Shown piece by piece: positions 10,165 to 21,283 of a stretch of 64,000 nucleotides of DNA. Position numbers and translations under genes: made by a program. This stretch comes from Paraspadella gotoi. Its lineage: Eukaryota; Chaetognatha. Each line of letters begins with the position of its first letter. Within the stretch, counting starts at the first letter, position 1. The notes beneath the pieces are model-generated. The model had not been told where the DNA came from, searched no databases, and was given only the letters and a program-made list of their open reading frames with translations. The DNA is taken from NCBI GenBank assembly GCA_051294375.1, contig CM119267.1, forward strand, positions 16,699,189 to 16,763,188, given 5' to 3'.

Positions 10165-10906
10165 GTAAGTCCGATTAAAGAAATTATTAATGAAACGATT
10201 GCGTTTCCTCTTTTTTTATAAAAAAATGTTTTCTTTAATTCATTTCCAGTTTTTATTAATCCAATTTCGCGGAATAGTTTACGAAACGCGGGCTCGTACA
10301 CCGAAAAAATAAAAAGAGAGAAATTGTGCGAGACGAAATTAAAATAATTGTTTCTTCTTTTTTTTTTAATTTAGAAAATAAAAATAAAGACGGCGGAGAA
10401 ATTACGCGAGAAGAGACGAGCAGGAATTAAGCCCAAGCGGCGGTGAAAGAAGATAACGCACGCGTGGAAATGTAATCCGAAAACGCCGACATTTGCGGAT
10501 CTCATCCGGTGCCGTCCAGTGCCATCTTTTCGCCATCCAGTGCGGTACTGCGGCGTTTGATGCCATCCTTAGTATATATGAAGTTCATCGCTGGAAACGT
10601 GATTTGACGTGAAGATATTAATTCTTTTTTAACAGAAGATATTTTAAATATGGTAGCTGAAAATATTAGAGAAGAATGGAGATTGTTCGATTTTTATTTG
10701 AGAAGAATAACTTTTGATTACGCGAGAATTTTGTTAGCGAGTTTGTGACCTGAAAATATCGAGAAATTTGTGATTCGTGAAAATGAAAATTCGATTCACA
10801 AGGCTTACTAAAAATAAAAAGCGGAGAAAGAGAAAATCAAAGGAGGAAAATCGATAACAAAAAAATATTTATTAAACGGGATTTACTGGGAAAAAAAAGT
10901 TTTTTT
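10165..10906 (+). other. Intron-like sequence with a degenerate CCAGTGCC minisatellite
   Basis: AT-rich after the donor. At 10506-10570 GTGCCGTCCAGTGCCATC-like units repeat imperfectly. No exon is visible before the hammerhead-like motif. Confidence 0.4.
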
Positions 10907-10947
10907 CCGAATATTTCGACATATATTTTCTATGTCATCATCAGTGG
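10907..10947 (-). ncRNA. Hammerhead-ribozyme-like core
   Basis: On the minus strand, CTGATGA (10944-10938) is followed by one extra T, a perfect 6-bp stem II (GACATA with TATGTC) closed by a 7-nt loop, and then GAAA (10917-10914). That is the order of the conserved hammerhead core: CUGAUGA, stem II, GAAA. The flanking GGAAAAAAA/TTTTTTTTCC at about 10889-10909 could form stem III. Stem I and the UH cleavage site are not clear, and the extra T is non-canonical. Such motifs are known from Penelope-like retroelements. No reverse transcriptase remnant is seen nearby. Confidence 0.4.

Positions 10948-10950
<3 letters not shown>

Positions 10951-11025
<75 letters not shown>
10951..11025 (+). repeat. 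(GA)n microsatellite
   Basis: Pure GA for about 75 bases, immediately beside the hammerhead-like motif. Confidence 0.98.
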
Positions 11026-11030
<5 letters not shown>

Positions 11031-11430
11031 TACAATAGTATTAATACATGTTTTTTATCAGGTACACATTTAAAAGACATTCTATGCACAAAAAATAAAA
11101 GTAAAATTGACATTAAACAAAAAAAGGAGTCTATAAATATGTTTGCCCATGCTCACAAAAATCCGTTCATTTCTTTTTTCTTTTGTCTTATCTTTTTTAC
11201 CTTTTCTTATTTTTAAATTTTTTTCTTTTTTCTTTGGTCTTATCTTTTTTCCCTTTTCTTTTCCTTTCCTTTCCTTTTTTTTCTTTTCCTTTTTTTTCTT
11301 TTTCCTTTTGTCTTTTCTTTTTTTGCGTCTTTTCTTTTCCATTATTTTCCCTTTTTCTGTCAATGTTCTTTTTTTTTCTTTTTTTTCTCTTCCTTTCTTT
11401 TTCTCTACTTCTCTTTTTCTGGATCGACTA
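11026..11430. other. AT-rich then (CTTTT)-rich sequence
   Basis: From 11160 the plus strand is almost entirely T with scattered C, with repeated CTTTTC and CCTTTTC words. The Phe/Ser-rich plus frame and the Lys-rich minus frame are composition artefacts. Confidence 0.7.
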
Positions 11431-11507
11431 AAGAATTCCGAAGTCATCGACGAAAATGTTGCAAAGATTATGACGTTTGTACCGTCGAGTCGAAGCGGCC
11501 ATAACGA

Positions 11508-11583
11508 AGATGGCGACGACAACAACAACAACAACGACAGCGAGAAATTCGAGGAAGAAGAGGATTAAGACGATGACGCAGAA

Positions 11584-11633
<50 letters not shown>

Positions 11634-12180
11634 ATATATGGCTGTTATGGAGATGCCTTGGAAATGACGAAGAGGAGTAAGAAGCACCAGAAAATAAAGA
11701 AGACGATGACGATGACGATGACGATGACGACAACTACGATGACGATAAGTTCAAAAGTTCAAGATAAGAACGACGAAATCGATTAAAAAAGATGACAGAA
11801 AATATAAGAATTAACAAGATGAAGATAAGATAATAAAATCAATGATGACGCAATAACATTAAATACAAGTCTCAAACTAACATCGTCGACATATTGTAAA
11901 TGACACGCAATTATAGAAGCAAGCAGAAACAAGATCGACGAATGACAGAGAGGAAAACAATGACGACTAAAATAAAAACGACAACGACGACGACCACAAT
12001 ATTTATAACGTCGAAGACGACGACGATGACGACGACGAAATCCGAGGACGGCGCTCATCGCCATCTCGCGGTCAGAAGGTGAAAACTCGGGTCAGAAAAA
12101 AAGGCGTCAATTAGGGAGACGCCGTCGAAGATGCCGAAGACGACGACGATGACGACGATGACGCCGGCGGCGACGGTCAA
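11508..12180 (+). repeat. (GAC)n/(GAT)n trinucleotide-repeat domain
   Basis: Discontinuous GAC/ACG triplet blocks: 11508-11538, 11586-11632, 11700-11745, 11965-12040 and 12130-12175, with related purine-rich spacers. The frames read poly-Thr, poly-Asp or poly-Arg with frequent stops in one frame. It looks like a decayed trinucleotide satellite rather than an acidic protein. Confidence 0.75.
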
Positions 12181-12250
12181 AAGACGCCGAGATCGAGAAA
12201 TCTCGGAGCGTCGGCGTCGCGTCAAAACAGATCTAAACAAGAAGAGTGCA

Positions 12251-12273
12251 GGTGAGAGAGAGAGAGAAAGAGG

Positions 12274-12307
<34 letters not shown>

Positions 12308-12318
12308 AGAGAGCAAGT

Positions 12319-12359
<41 letters not shown>

Positions 12360-12384
12360 NNNNNNNNNNNNNNNNNNNNNNNNN
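12251..12384 (+). repeat. (GA)n tract ending in a 25-N gap
   Basis: GA tract 12251-12359, then exactly 25 N (12360-12384). The right flank (ATTCTCCACATTTATTCTGG) is unique within the window. Confidence 0.95.
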
Positions 12385-13630
12385 ATTCTCCACATTTATT
12401 CTGGTTGCTGATGACAAAGACTTCCTCGTTTGAAGTCATCTGGAAACATGATATGGACACTGTTCGGCCCAGACTACGTTTTAAAATTGATTGCTCTGAA
12501 GTATTTACACACCCAAGGGAGAATAGACTGGTTTAAAAGGATATAAGATTAAAACTTGCCTTTCTACCGTTATTGCAAGGGAAACATTATGTTTCGCATG
12601 GTTGGAGAGTGACGATAATGAAAATTTTGTCGGGGGGTAAGGAGTGGGCATGAATTAATTGGAAATATAAATTTTCATTTTACTTGAACAATAAGCAACA
12701 TTTCTTTGCGTTTTTTAGTTTTCTAACTGTTATTACTCTTATAAGAATCCCACAGTTCCAGAATCCACACTCGCTCAATCACACGTCGCCGGCGAGATAG
12801 GCGCTACAAGCTCACAGAAGTTGGCCACAGGTTTTTGGTAAAAAGTATAAGACCCTGCCGCGCACAGGTTAAAGAACAATGTACATGTTACGGAGTATGT
12901 TTGACATAGAACTGTCACCTTGTTTTGAAACTTCACGAATTAAAATTCGTTCTCCATTAATACAAAAGGAAACTCTGGGATACAGGATTCCAGCGTATGG
13001 TATCACTATTTTTCAATTTTATTAAAGTATATGGAGAATATTTTGGATGTTAATAAAACAACACACTTCGTAGATTAAATAAATTTATGGATTACTTTTA
13101 AATGACAATGTTGTAAGATGATAGAAAATAGTTATGATAACTCTACACGAAAGTCTTTGATGTCTGTTTCCTTGCTTATTATGACACTCGGAGCACATCC
13201 CTCACCGTTGCTTTCATGTATACTCTTCACGCCTTGCACGCGTTCGTTGTTTGTTCATGCTAGTTTGTTACAGCGCCAAAGAAAAAGTGTTTTTATCAAT
13301 TAAATCGAATAATAAGGAAATGCAGTTACCTCTTTTCCAAAATTAATTTTGTTGTCTATCATAATGTAATAACAATGTTAAGCATAATAAATTAAGCAAT
13401 GTCAGGTATAGTGATAAAAGTAACTGGTTATTGATGATGAATAATTAAATAATGAATATTTTTTTGGAACTGCCATAATTTTTTTGAAAAGAGGGACAGA
13501 GATGAGTGTGACATTCTTAAAAAATTTTGAACAAAATACTTGAATTGTCGCTTGTACCAAATCTTGCCAATGATTATGAACTTGCAAAATATTCAGCTCG
13601 ATAGTGAGGAGACTGAACACTCTTCAATAC
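12385..13630. other. Unique AT-rich sequence, no supported gene
   Basis: No long frame and no microsatellite. Short frames at 13118-13303 (+) and 13402-13620 (-) have no recognised motif. It is probably intronic or intergenic sequence upstream of the exon at 14129. Confidence 0.4.
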
Positions 13631-13640
13631 AGGCGGGCGC

Positions 13641-13674
13641 TGACCTCCTGGTGTGACCAAAGGTCAAAAGTCAA
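13641..13674. promoter_or_regulatory. Cluster of nuclear-receptor half-sites
   Basis: Within 34 bases there are TGACCT (13641-13646), TGACC (13653-13657), a perfect AGGTCA (13661-13666) and AGTCA (13669-13673). TGACC/AGGTCA forms a near everted repeat, and AGGTCA-AA-AGTCA a near DR2. It lies about 490 bases upstream of a terminal exon, so it may be intronic. Confidence 0.35.
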
Positions 13675-13859
13675 AAAGGTTCACGAGAAGTCACATTTAG
13701 ACGATGATCAAACGTTCTTTTATGCGTGACGGCCTAAGTAATAATCATGGGAATGCAAAGTTAATTAATTAATTAATAAGTGTTACTTTGTTAGTTGTCT
13801 ATTTCCATTCTCATGTAAGAAAGAATTGCATTTCCAATATCCGTGATGATTCACTCATA

Positions 13860-13953
13860 TTAAAGAACTCTAATCACCCTACCGTTGAAATTGGTGACTT
13901 CCGCATTAGAATGTGCGGGAGATTCGTCACATTATTGTTTCTTAGCAACGACA
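13860..13953 (+). CDS. Possible penultimate exon of the gene ending at 14247
   Basis: The frame containing HPTVEIGDFRIRMCGR is open to a weak donor ACA|GTAAAA at 13954. It ends with one base of a split codon, which is the phase the exon at 14129 needs, giving a 175-nt intron. The acceptor side is uncertain; the 5' boundary given is approximate. No family recognised. Confidence 0.2.
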
Positions 13954-14128
13954 GTAAAAAGCTAATCAAATATGTCATAATTATTATCAATCACATATTC
14001 TTCTTAAAAGTTTTATTTATAGTATTTTTCGATCATTCAATATCACACTAACTTTATATTTTTATATTTTATTGATATTGTAATTTGATCAATCAATCTC
14101 AATCACTTAATAATTTTTTAAGCTTCAG

Positions 14129-14247
14129 GAAGCACCATAGATGCCGGTGGTGCATTGGCGATTCACAACAAGATGAGGATGCGAAACCATGTTCGAGATC
14201 CCATAGTTGGTGTAATTGCACACTTGATAAAAGAGAATATTTTATAA
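14129..14247 (+). CDS. Terminal coding exon, unidentified protein (38 residues)
   Basis: A strong acceptor (TTTTTTAAGCTTCAG, preceded by a TGATCAAT branch-like site) opens a frame with the first two bases completing a split codon. It reads STIDAGGALAIHNKM, then RNHVRDPIVGVIAHL, and ends ENIL-TAA at 14245-14247. The mix of Gly/Ala and charged residues is protein-like and not composition-driven. AATAAA at 14704-14709 could be the poly(A) signal about 460 bases downstream. I do not recognise the family. Confidence 0.5.
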
Positions 14248-15042
14248 GACTTTTTGCATCAATATGAGTTTGGATAGATTAGTAGCAACAGTTTTTGAAA
14301 TTAAATTCGAGTTATTAGCCAGCTATTAAGTTGAGTCTAATCATAAATATCAGAATCCCTTTCTAAGCTAAACAAATGGCGTTACGTACGTCCGTCAGAG
14401 TAGGCTGAGGTTGCAAGGAAATATGTAACATTCAGTTTTAGTTTTTGTTTCACATTTGAGTTGCCAAATATTGGTTTGATTGATCATTTATTGAAATTTG
14501 CTATTTACTTTGCTTTGCCGGCTTATTCTGCAGAACTGTTTTTATGACGCGTCTCTTTTTTTTAGTGTTTATAACTATTTATGCACATTTATCCAACTTG
14601 TTATTTAATCCTAATTATTTAGGCATTTATCTTTTTCTCCTGAGCCACGTGTATTGTTTAGTATTTTGATTTTTGCTCCGTCCTCCATTTCTTCGTTTTT
14701 TGAATAAATAATAGTAACTTTAATTAATTATATTTATACGACTGTTCAGAATACTCTGGTGCAAACCACAAGAAATCTCGGCCCAGTGTTTTGAAAATGG
14801 ACCACTTTTCTTTCTTTGATAAAAGTAAACAATTGTACTTCGTCCATTCTTTTCGCGAAATCTCTGGTAGTTTTAGCCGTCGGCTCCGGAAGGGAAACGT
14901 TCTTCTCTTTAAATTAATACTTTTGTCATTTCGCTTTACCTCTATCTATATATACAAAGATTATTACAAACCCCCTGTGGTTTTTACTAGGCCAAGTAAA
15001 TTCAGTCAGAAAACTATCTCGTAGCTTAGAGTATCAGTGACA
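14248..15042 (+). other. Probable 3' UTR and intergenic AT-rich sequence
   Basis: No frame of note except a 77-codon plus frame at 14791-15024 with Phe/Ser/Lys-rich composition. AATAAA at 14704 may end the upstream transcript. Confidence 0.35.
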
Positions 15043-16056
15043 GTTTCAGTTTGCAAATGCATAAATCATTCAACACTATAAAACGTTCAGCAAATGCCTC
15101 TGTAAATGCATATGGTTGTCGCTTGCAACTCTGCAAATATGAATCCCTATTTTTAGAATTAAAAATGTATCCCAAGATTTTTGCTGGAAAGGGCATGGCA
15201 CAAGGAGCGCGGCTGGTGAAGGGGCAGGAATGAATTCCTCACAACTACGTTTCCATCGGGCCTGGGAACTTTATCACTGCAATTAATCGCGATTCGCTAG
15301 TGATGAAGTTGAGACCCCTGTAATTTATTTACTACACTTTTCTACTCTGCTCTCTTCTCTCTTCTCTCTCTTCTCTCTCTCTCTCTCACTCCGCTGAAAC
15401 TTGATGGCCGTGGATCGGCGCGGTTTAACACACGATGGCGGCGTAAGTTCGTAGTCAGCAAAACGTGTAGTGTGAATAACGGATGTCGTGGTTGTGTGTG
15501 AGTGATGAATTTTCTTCCTTTCGTCGCTAAGTGATACGGTCCGCTGCCATTCTTAATTCGAGGCCGACGCCAAATGCCTCGCCAAGAAAAATCACTAATT
15601 TTTGTTTAATGAAATTCATTTTCCCGATAGCGGAAATAGGCGAAAACTTAGTAATTCGCATAGCAGAAACGTGTTTTGGTTATTATTTTGCGAGAAATAA
15701 ATAAATTCCAAAGATTATGCGTTTTTAGATTAATGCGAAACGAAAATCAAAATTTGGGCAGCAAAAAAAAAATCCCAGATAAATATTTCTTTCTTCTTTC
15801 TTTTTTTGTTTTGTACTACGCGTTGTTTATTGTTTATTCCTCGCGTTTTGTTTTTTTGGAAATCGAAAAACAAAAAAGAAAAGGAAAGAAAAATAATTTG
15901 GATTTCGGCTTCTCCGAGACGAAATTAGCAATTTCCAAAAATTTTGCGCGATCTTTTTTTTTCTTCTTCTTTCTTTCTCGCTATAAACGAAAAAAACAGA
16001 GCGGTGAAAAGTTCGATAGAAAACCAAACAATGCGAGAAAGGAAATAGTCGACATC

Positions 16057-16065
<9 letters not shown>
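15043..16065 (+). repeat. Near-duplicate block, copy 1 (partner 16332-17275)
   Basis: Both copies start TTTCAGTTTGCAAATGCATAAAT, include ATTAATCGCGATTCGCTAG and GATGGCCGTGGATCGGCGCG, and end in AACAATGCGAGAAA followed by (GA)n. Copy 1 is longer; differences are dispersed indels. The block carries a promoter/first-exon-like segment ending at a GTAAGT donor. Confidence 0.85.
15403..15442 (+). CDS. Possible first exon, copy 1 (start codon, short frame, GTAAGT donor)
   Basis: ATG at 15403 opens MAVDRRGLTHDGG up to donor GTAAGT at 15443. An alternative ATGGCGGC start at 15435 abuts the donor. CT-rich sequence lies just upstream. In the second copy the same segment is 7 nt shorter, so at least one copy has errors or neither is translated. 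Confidence 0.25.
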
Positions 16066-16097
<32 letters not shown>

Positions 16098-16330
16098 CAT
16101 GTTATCCTGGAAAAGTCAATTCATATCACTATGACAGAAATGAGAATATATTTAAGTAAATTGCAATTTTTTGATGAAAAGGATTAGAACGATGACTCAC
16201 ACTTATAAATAAACACTTGAATTATAATCAGTTTTTTGAAACAACATTTCCCGATGTGACTCTTGCCAGTAAGAGAGGCGTAGTAGTGGATAGAAAAGCT
16301 GGCATAAAAAAAAATCTTAAGCCAATGCTT
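15450..16330 (+). other. Intron-like AT/T-rich sequence and short (GA)n
   Basis: A 152-codon plus frame (15676-16134) is Lys/Phe-rich with an RE repeat at its C-terminal end from (GA)n at 16061-16094. It is composition-driven. 16095-16330 is unique AT-rich sequence separating the two copies. Confidence 0.5.
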
Positions 16331-16331
16331 C

Positions 16332-16575
16332 GTTTCAGTTTGCAAATGCATAAATAGTTCAAACAAAAAAGTGAAGCAAATGCTTGTAAATGCAGATGGT
16401 GTCGTTGAACTCTGCAAATATGAATCCTATTTTTAGAATTAAAAATGTATCCCACAGATTCTGAAGCATGAAATGGAGGAGAATCACGGTTCCATGGGCC
16501 TGGAACCTTTATCTCTGCAATTAATCGCGATTCGCTAGTGATGAAGTTGAAAAGACCCCTGTAATTTTTTACTCA

Positions 16576-16624
<49 letters not shown>

Positions 16625-17275
16625 GTGGAAGATTGATGGCCGTGGATCGGCGCGTTAAACGATGGCGGGTAAGTTCGTAAGTCAGAAAACCTGTGTGTGT
16701 GAATAAAGGGAATGTGTGTGTGTGTGAGGTGATGAATTTTCTTCTCTTCGCCGCTAAGTGAACCGGTCCGCTGCCATTCTTAATTCGAGGCCGACGCCAA
16801 ATGCCTCGCAAGAAAATCACTAATTTTTGTTTAATTGTAAATTCATTTTCCCGATAGCGGAAATAGGAAAACTTAGTAATTCGTAGCAGAAACGTGTTTT
16901 GGTTATTATTTTCGAGAAAATAAATAAATTCCAAAGATTATCGTTTTAATTAATGCGAAACGAAAATCGAAATTTCGGGCAGAAAAAAAAAATCCGCAGA
17001 TAAATTATTCTTTCTTCTTTCTTTTTGTTTTGTACACGCGTTTGTTTATTGTTTATTCCCTCGCGTTTTGTTTTTTTGGAAATCGAAAAAAAAAAGAAAG
17101 AAAAGAAAAATAATTTGGATTTCGGTTCTTCGAGACGAATTTAGAATTTCCAAAATTTTGCGCGAATTTTTTTTTTTCTTTCTTTCTTTCTCGCATATAA
17201 ACGAAAAAACAGAGGGTGAAAAGTTCGAAGAAAACCAAACAATGCGAGAAAGAAATAGTGACAGGGAAAGAGAGA
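16332..17275 (+). repeat. Near-duplicate block, copy 2 (partner 15043-16065)
   Basis: Same landmarks as copy 1 with numerous one- to several-base deletions, a longer (CT)n at 16578-16618 and an extra (GT)n at 16690-16726. Confidence 0.85.
16636..16668 (+). CDS. Possible first exon, copy 2
   Basis: ATG at 16636 opens MAVDRRVKRWR to donor GTAAGT at 16669. The frame differs from copy 1 after MAVDRR. The conserved GATGGCGG next to GTAAGT suggests a genuine first-exon/intron boundary that was sequenced or assembled twice. Confidence 0.25.
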
Positions 17276-18275
<1,000 letters not shown>

Positions 18276-18763
18276 GAAAGCAGAGAGTTTGTGACGAGGC
18301 GTCCGAAAATCATTTAGTCGCGACTGAAACAAAACAACTTTTTTTTATCCATTTCAAAAAAAAAAAGAAAGAAAGAAAAATCCAAATAAGACCCCCCCAT
18401 TTTTTTCTCTCAGCAAGCAAAAGGAGCAAGCACAGCTGTTGCGACGCATATAACGCTCGCCGTTCGAGACAAGCTTTAACTGACTTCCTTTTACGGTCGG
18501 TTCCACTCGTTCCAGTCAGAATCAACGATTTACGCGAAACTCTTAAGGACAGAGACTCAATTAGCGGCATTATAAACGACTTTCCACCGACAGTCTCACT
18601 CCTGTTTTGCAAACTCATACAACGTCAGAGAAATTTTATACGAATTCTGGTTTGAGATAAAATGACGGCGCGACTTGAGTTCAAAGCTCGTTATGATACT
18701 CTCGTTTTGAATTCGGGCATCGCATAAGTTCAGCCCGCCTATAAGCATGACACCTTCAGTCTT
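18276..18763. other. Unassigned sequence, no supported gene
   Basis: Moderate GC, with a 102-codon minus frame (18310-18618) lacking recognisable features. Confidence 0.4.
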
Positions 18764-18850
18764 GACCCGGTGGCTCATTGAGTAAAGCCATCATCATGAC
18801 CAAGAGGTACCGGTTTCAATCCCAACTCGGTATCCACCCAGAAACGAGTG
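18764..18850 (+). mobile_element. tRNA-derived SINE head
   Basis: An A-box-like TGGCTCATTGAG at 18771-18782 and a B-box-like GGTTTCAATCC at 18812-18822 have tRNA-like spacing. A perfect 4-bp D stem (GGCT/AGCC) encloses the A-box region. The anticodon, T and acceptor stems do not pair well, so this is not a working tRNA. The 100-150 bases that follow (to about 19000) may be the SINE body. Confidence 0.4.
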
Positions 18851-20182
18851 AGGACGTCCCTAAACCGCCTTTTGAGCCTAGAAAACCCTTAACACTGGTT
18901 CCAAGCCCAGGACCCGATCCATTGCTGCTGAGGGGGCAGAGAAGATACGGATAGCAGTCTTCAGCCCACTTAGCGCCTTATCCAGTTTCAAGCACGACAG
19001 CAGTTTCGAAGCCAAGCTTGTTTTTGAAGAGACAAAAATTGCGGTTTTAATGCTGTATCAAGCTCGCTTCCAGCGCGACCTTAACCGCAGTGCCAAGCTC
19101 AGTCCAAACGCGTTCGTAATAGCAGTGCCAAGCTCGAAACGATAATGGCGCCGCTTCCGTTCTCCAACGAACTTCGGCGTAAACGGAAAAAAAAAAAGAA
19201 TTTCGGCGTAAGAATTTCTCAAGAAATGTTACCGATTCTAATTAGCGGGTCGACCCTGAACCAGGCGCCCGGAACGGCGCCCGAAAACCGGCGCGCCTCT
19301 CGTGCCGGCGCCATTATCGGCGCGGCGTTCTGGTCGACGCCCGTTTAAGCGCCCCTTCCGCGTTGCGTCCTTCTCGAGTCTCACGCGTGAAAATTACAAA
19401 CGCCGAATTCGCCTTTTCACGTTTGGAGATTAAGTGGAAATTTATAATTTGGTTAAATCTTTCATCATTCCACATTTATTTGTGGATTAGAAGCCCTTTG
19501 AATAATCCCTCCTGATTTAGCGGCCTTTGGTTGGGATGGTACGACTTTGTTATTGTTAAATGTGCATATTTATGATAATTTTTTTTTCTTAGAAACATCC
19601 GTAAAACTCTCTGAAAACCTCAATTATTATGTATGCTGCTATGTCATTATCTTGTAAGTGTGATGGCGGCCTTAAACCACCAAAACCTGAGCAAAGTGAG
19701 GGGCAAGATAGCTTATTTAATAAATGAACGGATAATTTTTATATTGGTTGTACCAATTTCATATTAAATAATTTATATGTCATATATATAATATATATAT
19801 ATAATTTCGTAGTCACTGAATAGCTACCGATGAAGCTAACAAAAAAAAATAACGCCCAACTAGCCAGCGAGCACACGCCGCCCTAGCAACGAGAAACGAA
19901 AGGGAAGCCAACTCGGTTTCCAAGCAACGGAGCTGAAATCTCGAAGATCGTGATCACTCATTTCCGCTTCGATTTCCGCGGAATTGACCTCCATCGCTTT
20001 TATCTTTCCCAGTTCACCGGAAAAAGGGGATCCTTCTTTCCTTCTATTTTTTTCCTTCCTTCTTTCTTTCTTTCTCTTCCTTTCCAGATTTACGTACTTA
20101 CGTAGCTCTGTATAATTCAGGTTTTTTTTTTCGTTTGTTTGTTCTGTTCCTGTTCTGTTCCTCTCTTATTGAGTTCTTTTTA
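18851..20182. other. Unassigned, partly GC-rich sequence
   Basis: 18990-19140 repeats the words GTGCCAAGCTC and CAAGCTCG several times. 19230-19370 is CpG-rich with several GGCGCC sites. 19760-19810 has (AT)n. 20030-20090 is CTTT-rich. No gene supported. Confidence 0.4.
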
Positions 20183-20512
20183 GTTGCAACCGCGATTACT
20201 CGCGGAGAAACTCTAAAAGTCACTTTTCGGTCGGTCTGTCGGTTGGTCCGTCGGTATGTCTGTCCGTCGATCTGTCCCACTTACGTTAAAATGCTCATAA
20301 CTTGCATATAGTTGGTTGCTCATTCGTTAAGACCAGAAAAACCCTCAAATATAAGTGACTGCTAGCGCCGCCTTTCAGGAAATAAAAGACAGAAGACAAA
20401 ATTCCGATGCGGTGCTTGTCATAAATACACGGACTAAGAAAGTTATGGTAGTCATGTAATCATGTCATGTCACAAGAATCACACGTGATAAGGCAGTCGC
20501 TGCGGAGCAACA
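20183..20512 (+). mobile_element. MITE-like element, copy 1
   Basis: Homologous over its length to 54900-55245. Shared landmarks are a GGTCGGTCTGTCGG array, AAAATGCTCATAACT, GTGACTGCTAGCGCCGC, AATTCCGATGC and a GCAACACATT end. The outer ends are inverted copies of GTTGC(G)CCGC, decayed in this copy (GTTGCAACCGC and TGCGGAGCAAC). No coding capacity. At roughly 25-30% divergence from copy 2 by eye, it is an old insertion. Confidence 0.65.
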
Positions 20513-20929
20513 CATTCCAATTCCGTTCTTTTCTATCTTAGCTTTTACTTTCTTCCCAATTTTTCTCCTCCTACTAATTTTGTTATTCTTTTCAATTTTC
20601 TTCGGTTTTCATACTAATAGATTACTCGTAATGCATGTTATATTTCTTATAATTTTTAAATTCTATTTTCTTTTGGTATCTTCATGATATTAATTATTCT
20701 TTCTTTCAGTTGTAACGTTTCCTACTTTCCTATTTCCTTCCTTTCGATGTTTCATAATTTTCTTCATCCCGCCGTTTGGCCCGTTTCCCTAATTTTCCGA
20801 TTTTCTGTTATTTTTTTTTCGCGCTTTCCTTCTGCTCGAGCGACTGAGTCCATGTAATTATGACACATTTAGCAAATCGAAATATCCTTGAGTCAGACCC
20901 GTACTAAGTCTGTCTGTCTATCTGTCTGT

Positions 20930-20930
<1 letters not shown>
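20513..20930. other. T-rich unique sequence
   Basis: Pyrimidine-rich, with no open frame of note and no motif recognised. Confidence 0.4.
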
Positions 20931-20933
<3 letters not shown>

Positions 20934-20965
<32 letters not shown>

Positions 20966-20994
20966 ACTCTCTATATCTCTCTCTCTCCTTACTC
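20934..20994 (+). repeat. (CT)n microsatellite preceded by (TCTG)n
   Basis: Short TCTGTCTGTC array at 20909-20932, then (CT)n. Confidence 0.93.
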
Positions 20995-21114
20995 TCTCCC
21001 CCGCTCGTTCCGCATCTTCCTGTTTTCTCCGTCCAGAGCGAAGCATCAATATTTTAGTCTCGGACCGAAATCGACTTCATCCCTAAGGATTCGATCTCGA
21101 GATTCTGCCTCTTT

Positions 21115-21176
21115 TTTTCTTTCTTCCTTCCTTCCTTCCTTCCTTCCTTCCTTCCTTCCTTCCTTCCTTCCTTCCT

Positions 21177-21248
<72 letters not shown>

Positions 21249-21283
21249 TCCTTCTTTCTTTCTTTCTTTCTTTCTTTCTTTTC
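21115..21283 (+). repeat. (CCTT)n then (CTTT)n tetranucleotide array
   Basis: CCTT repeats 21124-21178 switch cleanly to CTTT repeats 21179-21282. A one-base unit change at a single point suggests a mutation that then spread. The minus strand reads as a KKERKKE frame, which is not a gene. Confidence 0.98.

Noticed and set aside
11082-11534. Lys-rich 150-codon minus ORF resembling a nuclear basic protein
   Set aside because: It is the complement of a CTTTT-rich tract; composition alone explains it.
15286-15305. ATTAATCGCGATTCGCTAGTG, resembling a T-vector cloning site
   Set aside because: Order and bases differ from the vector (ATCACTAGTGAATTCGC), and the same sequence is embedded in both copies of a genomic block.
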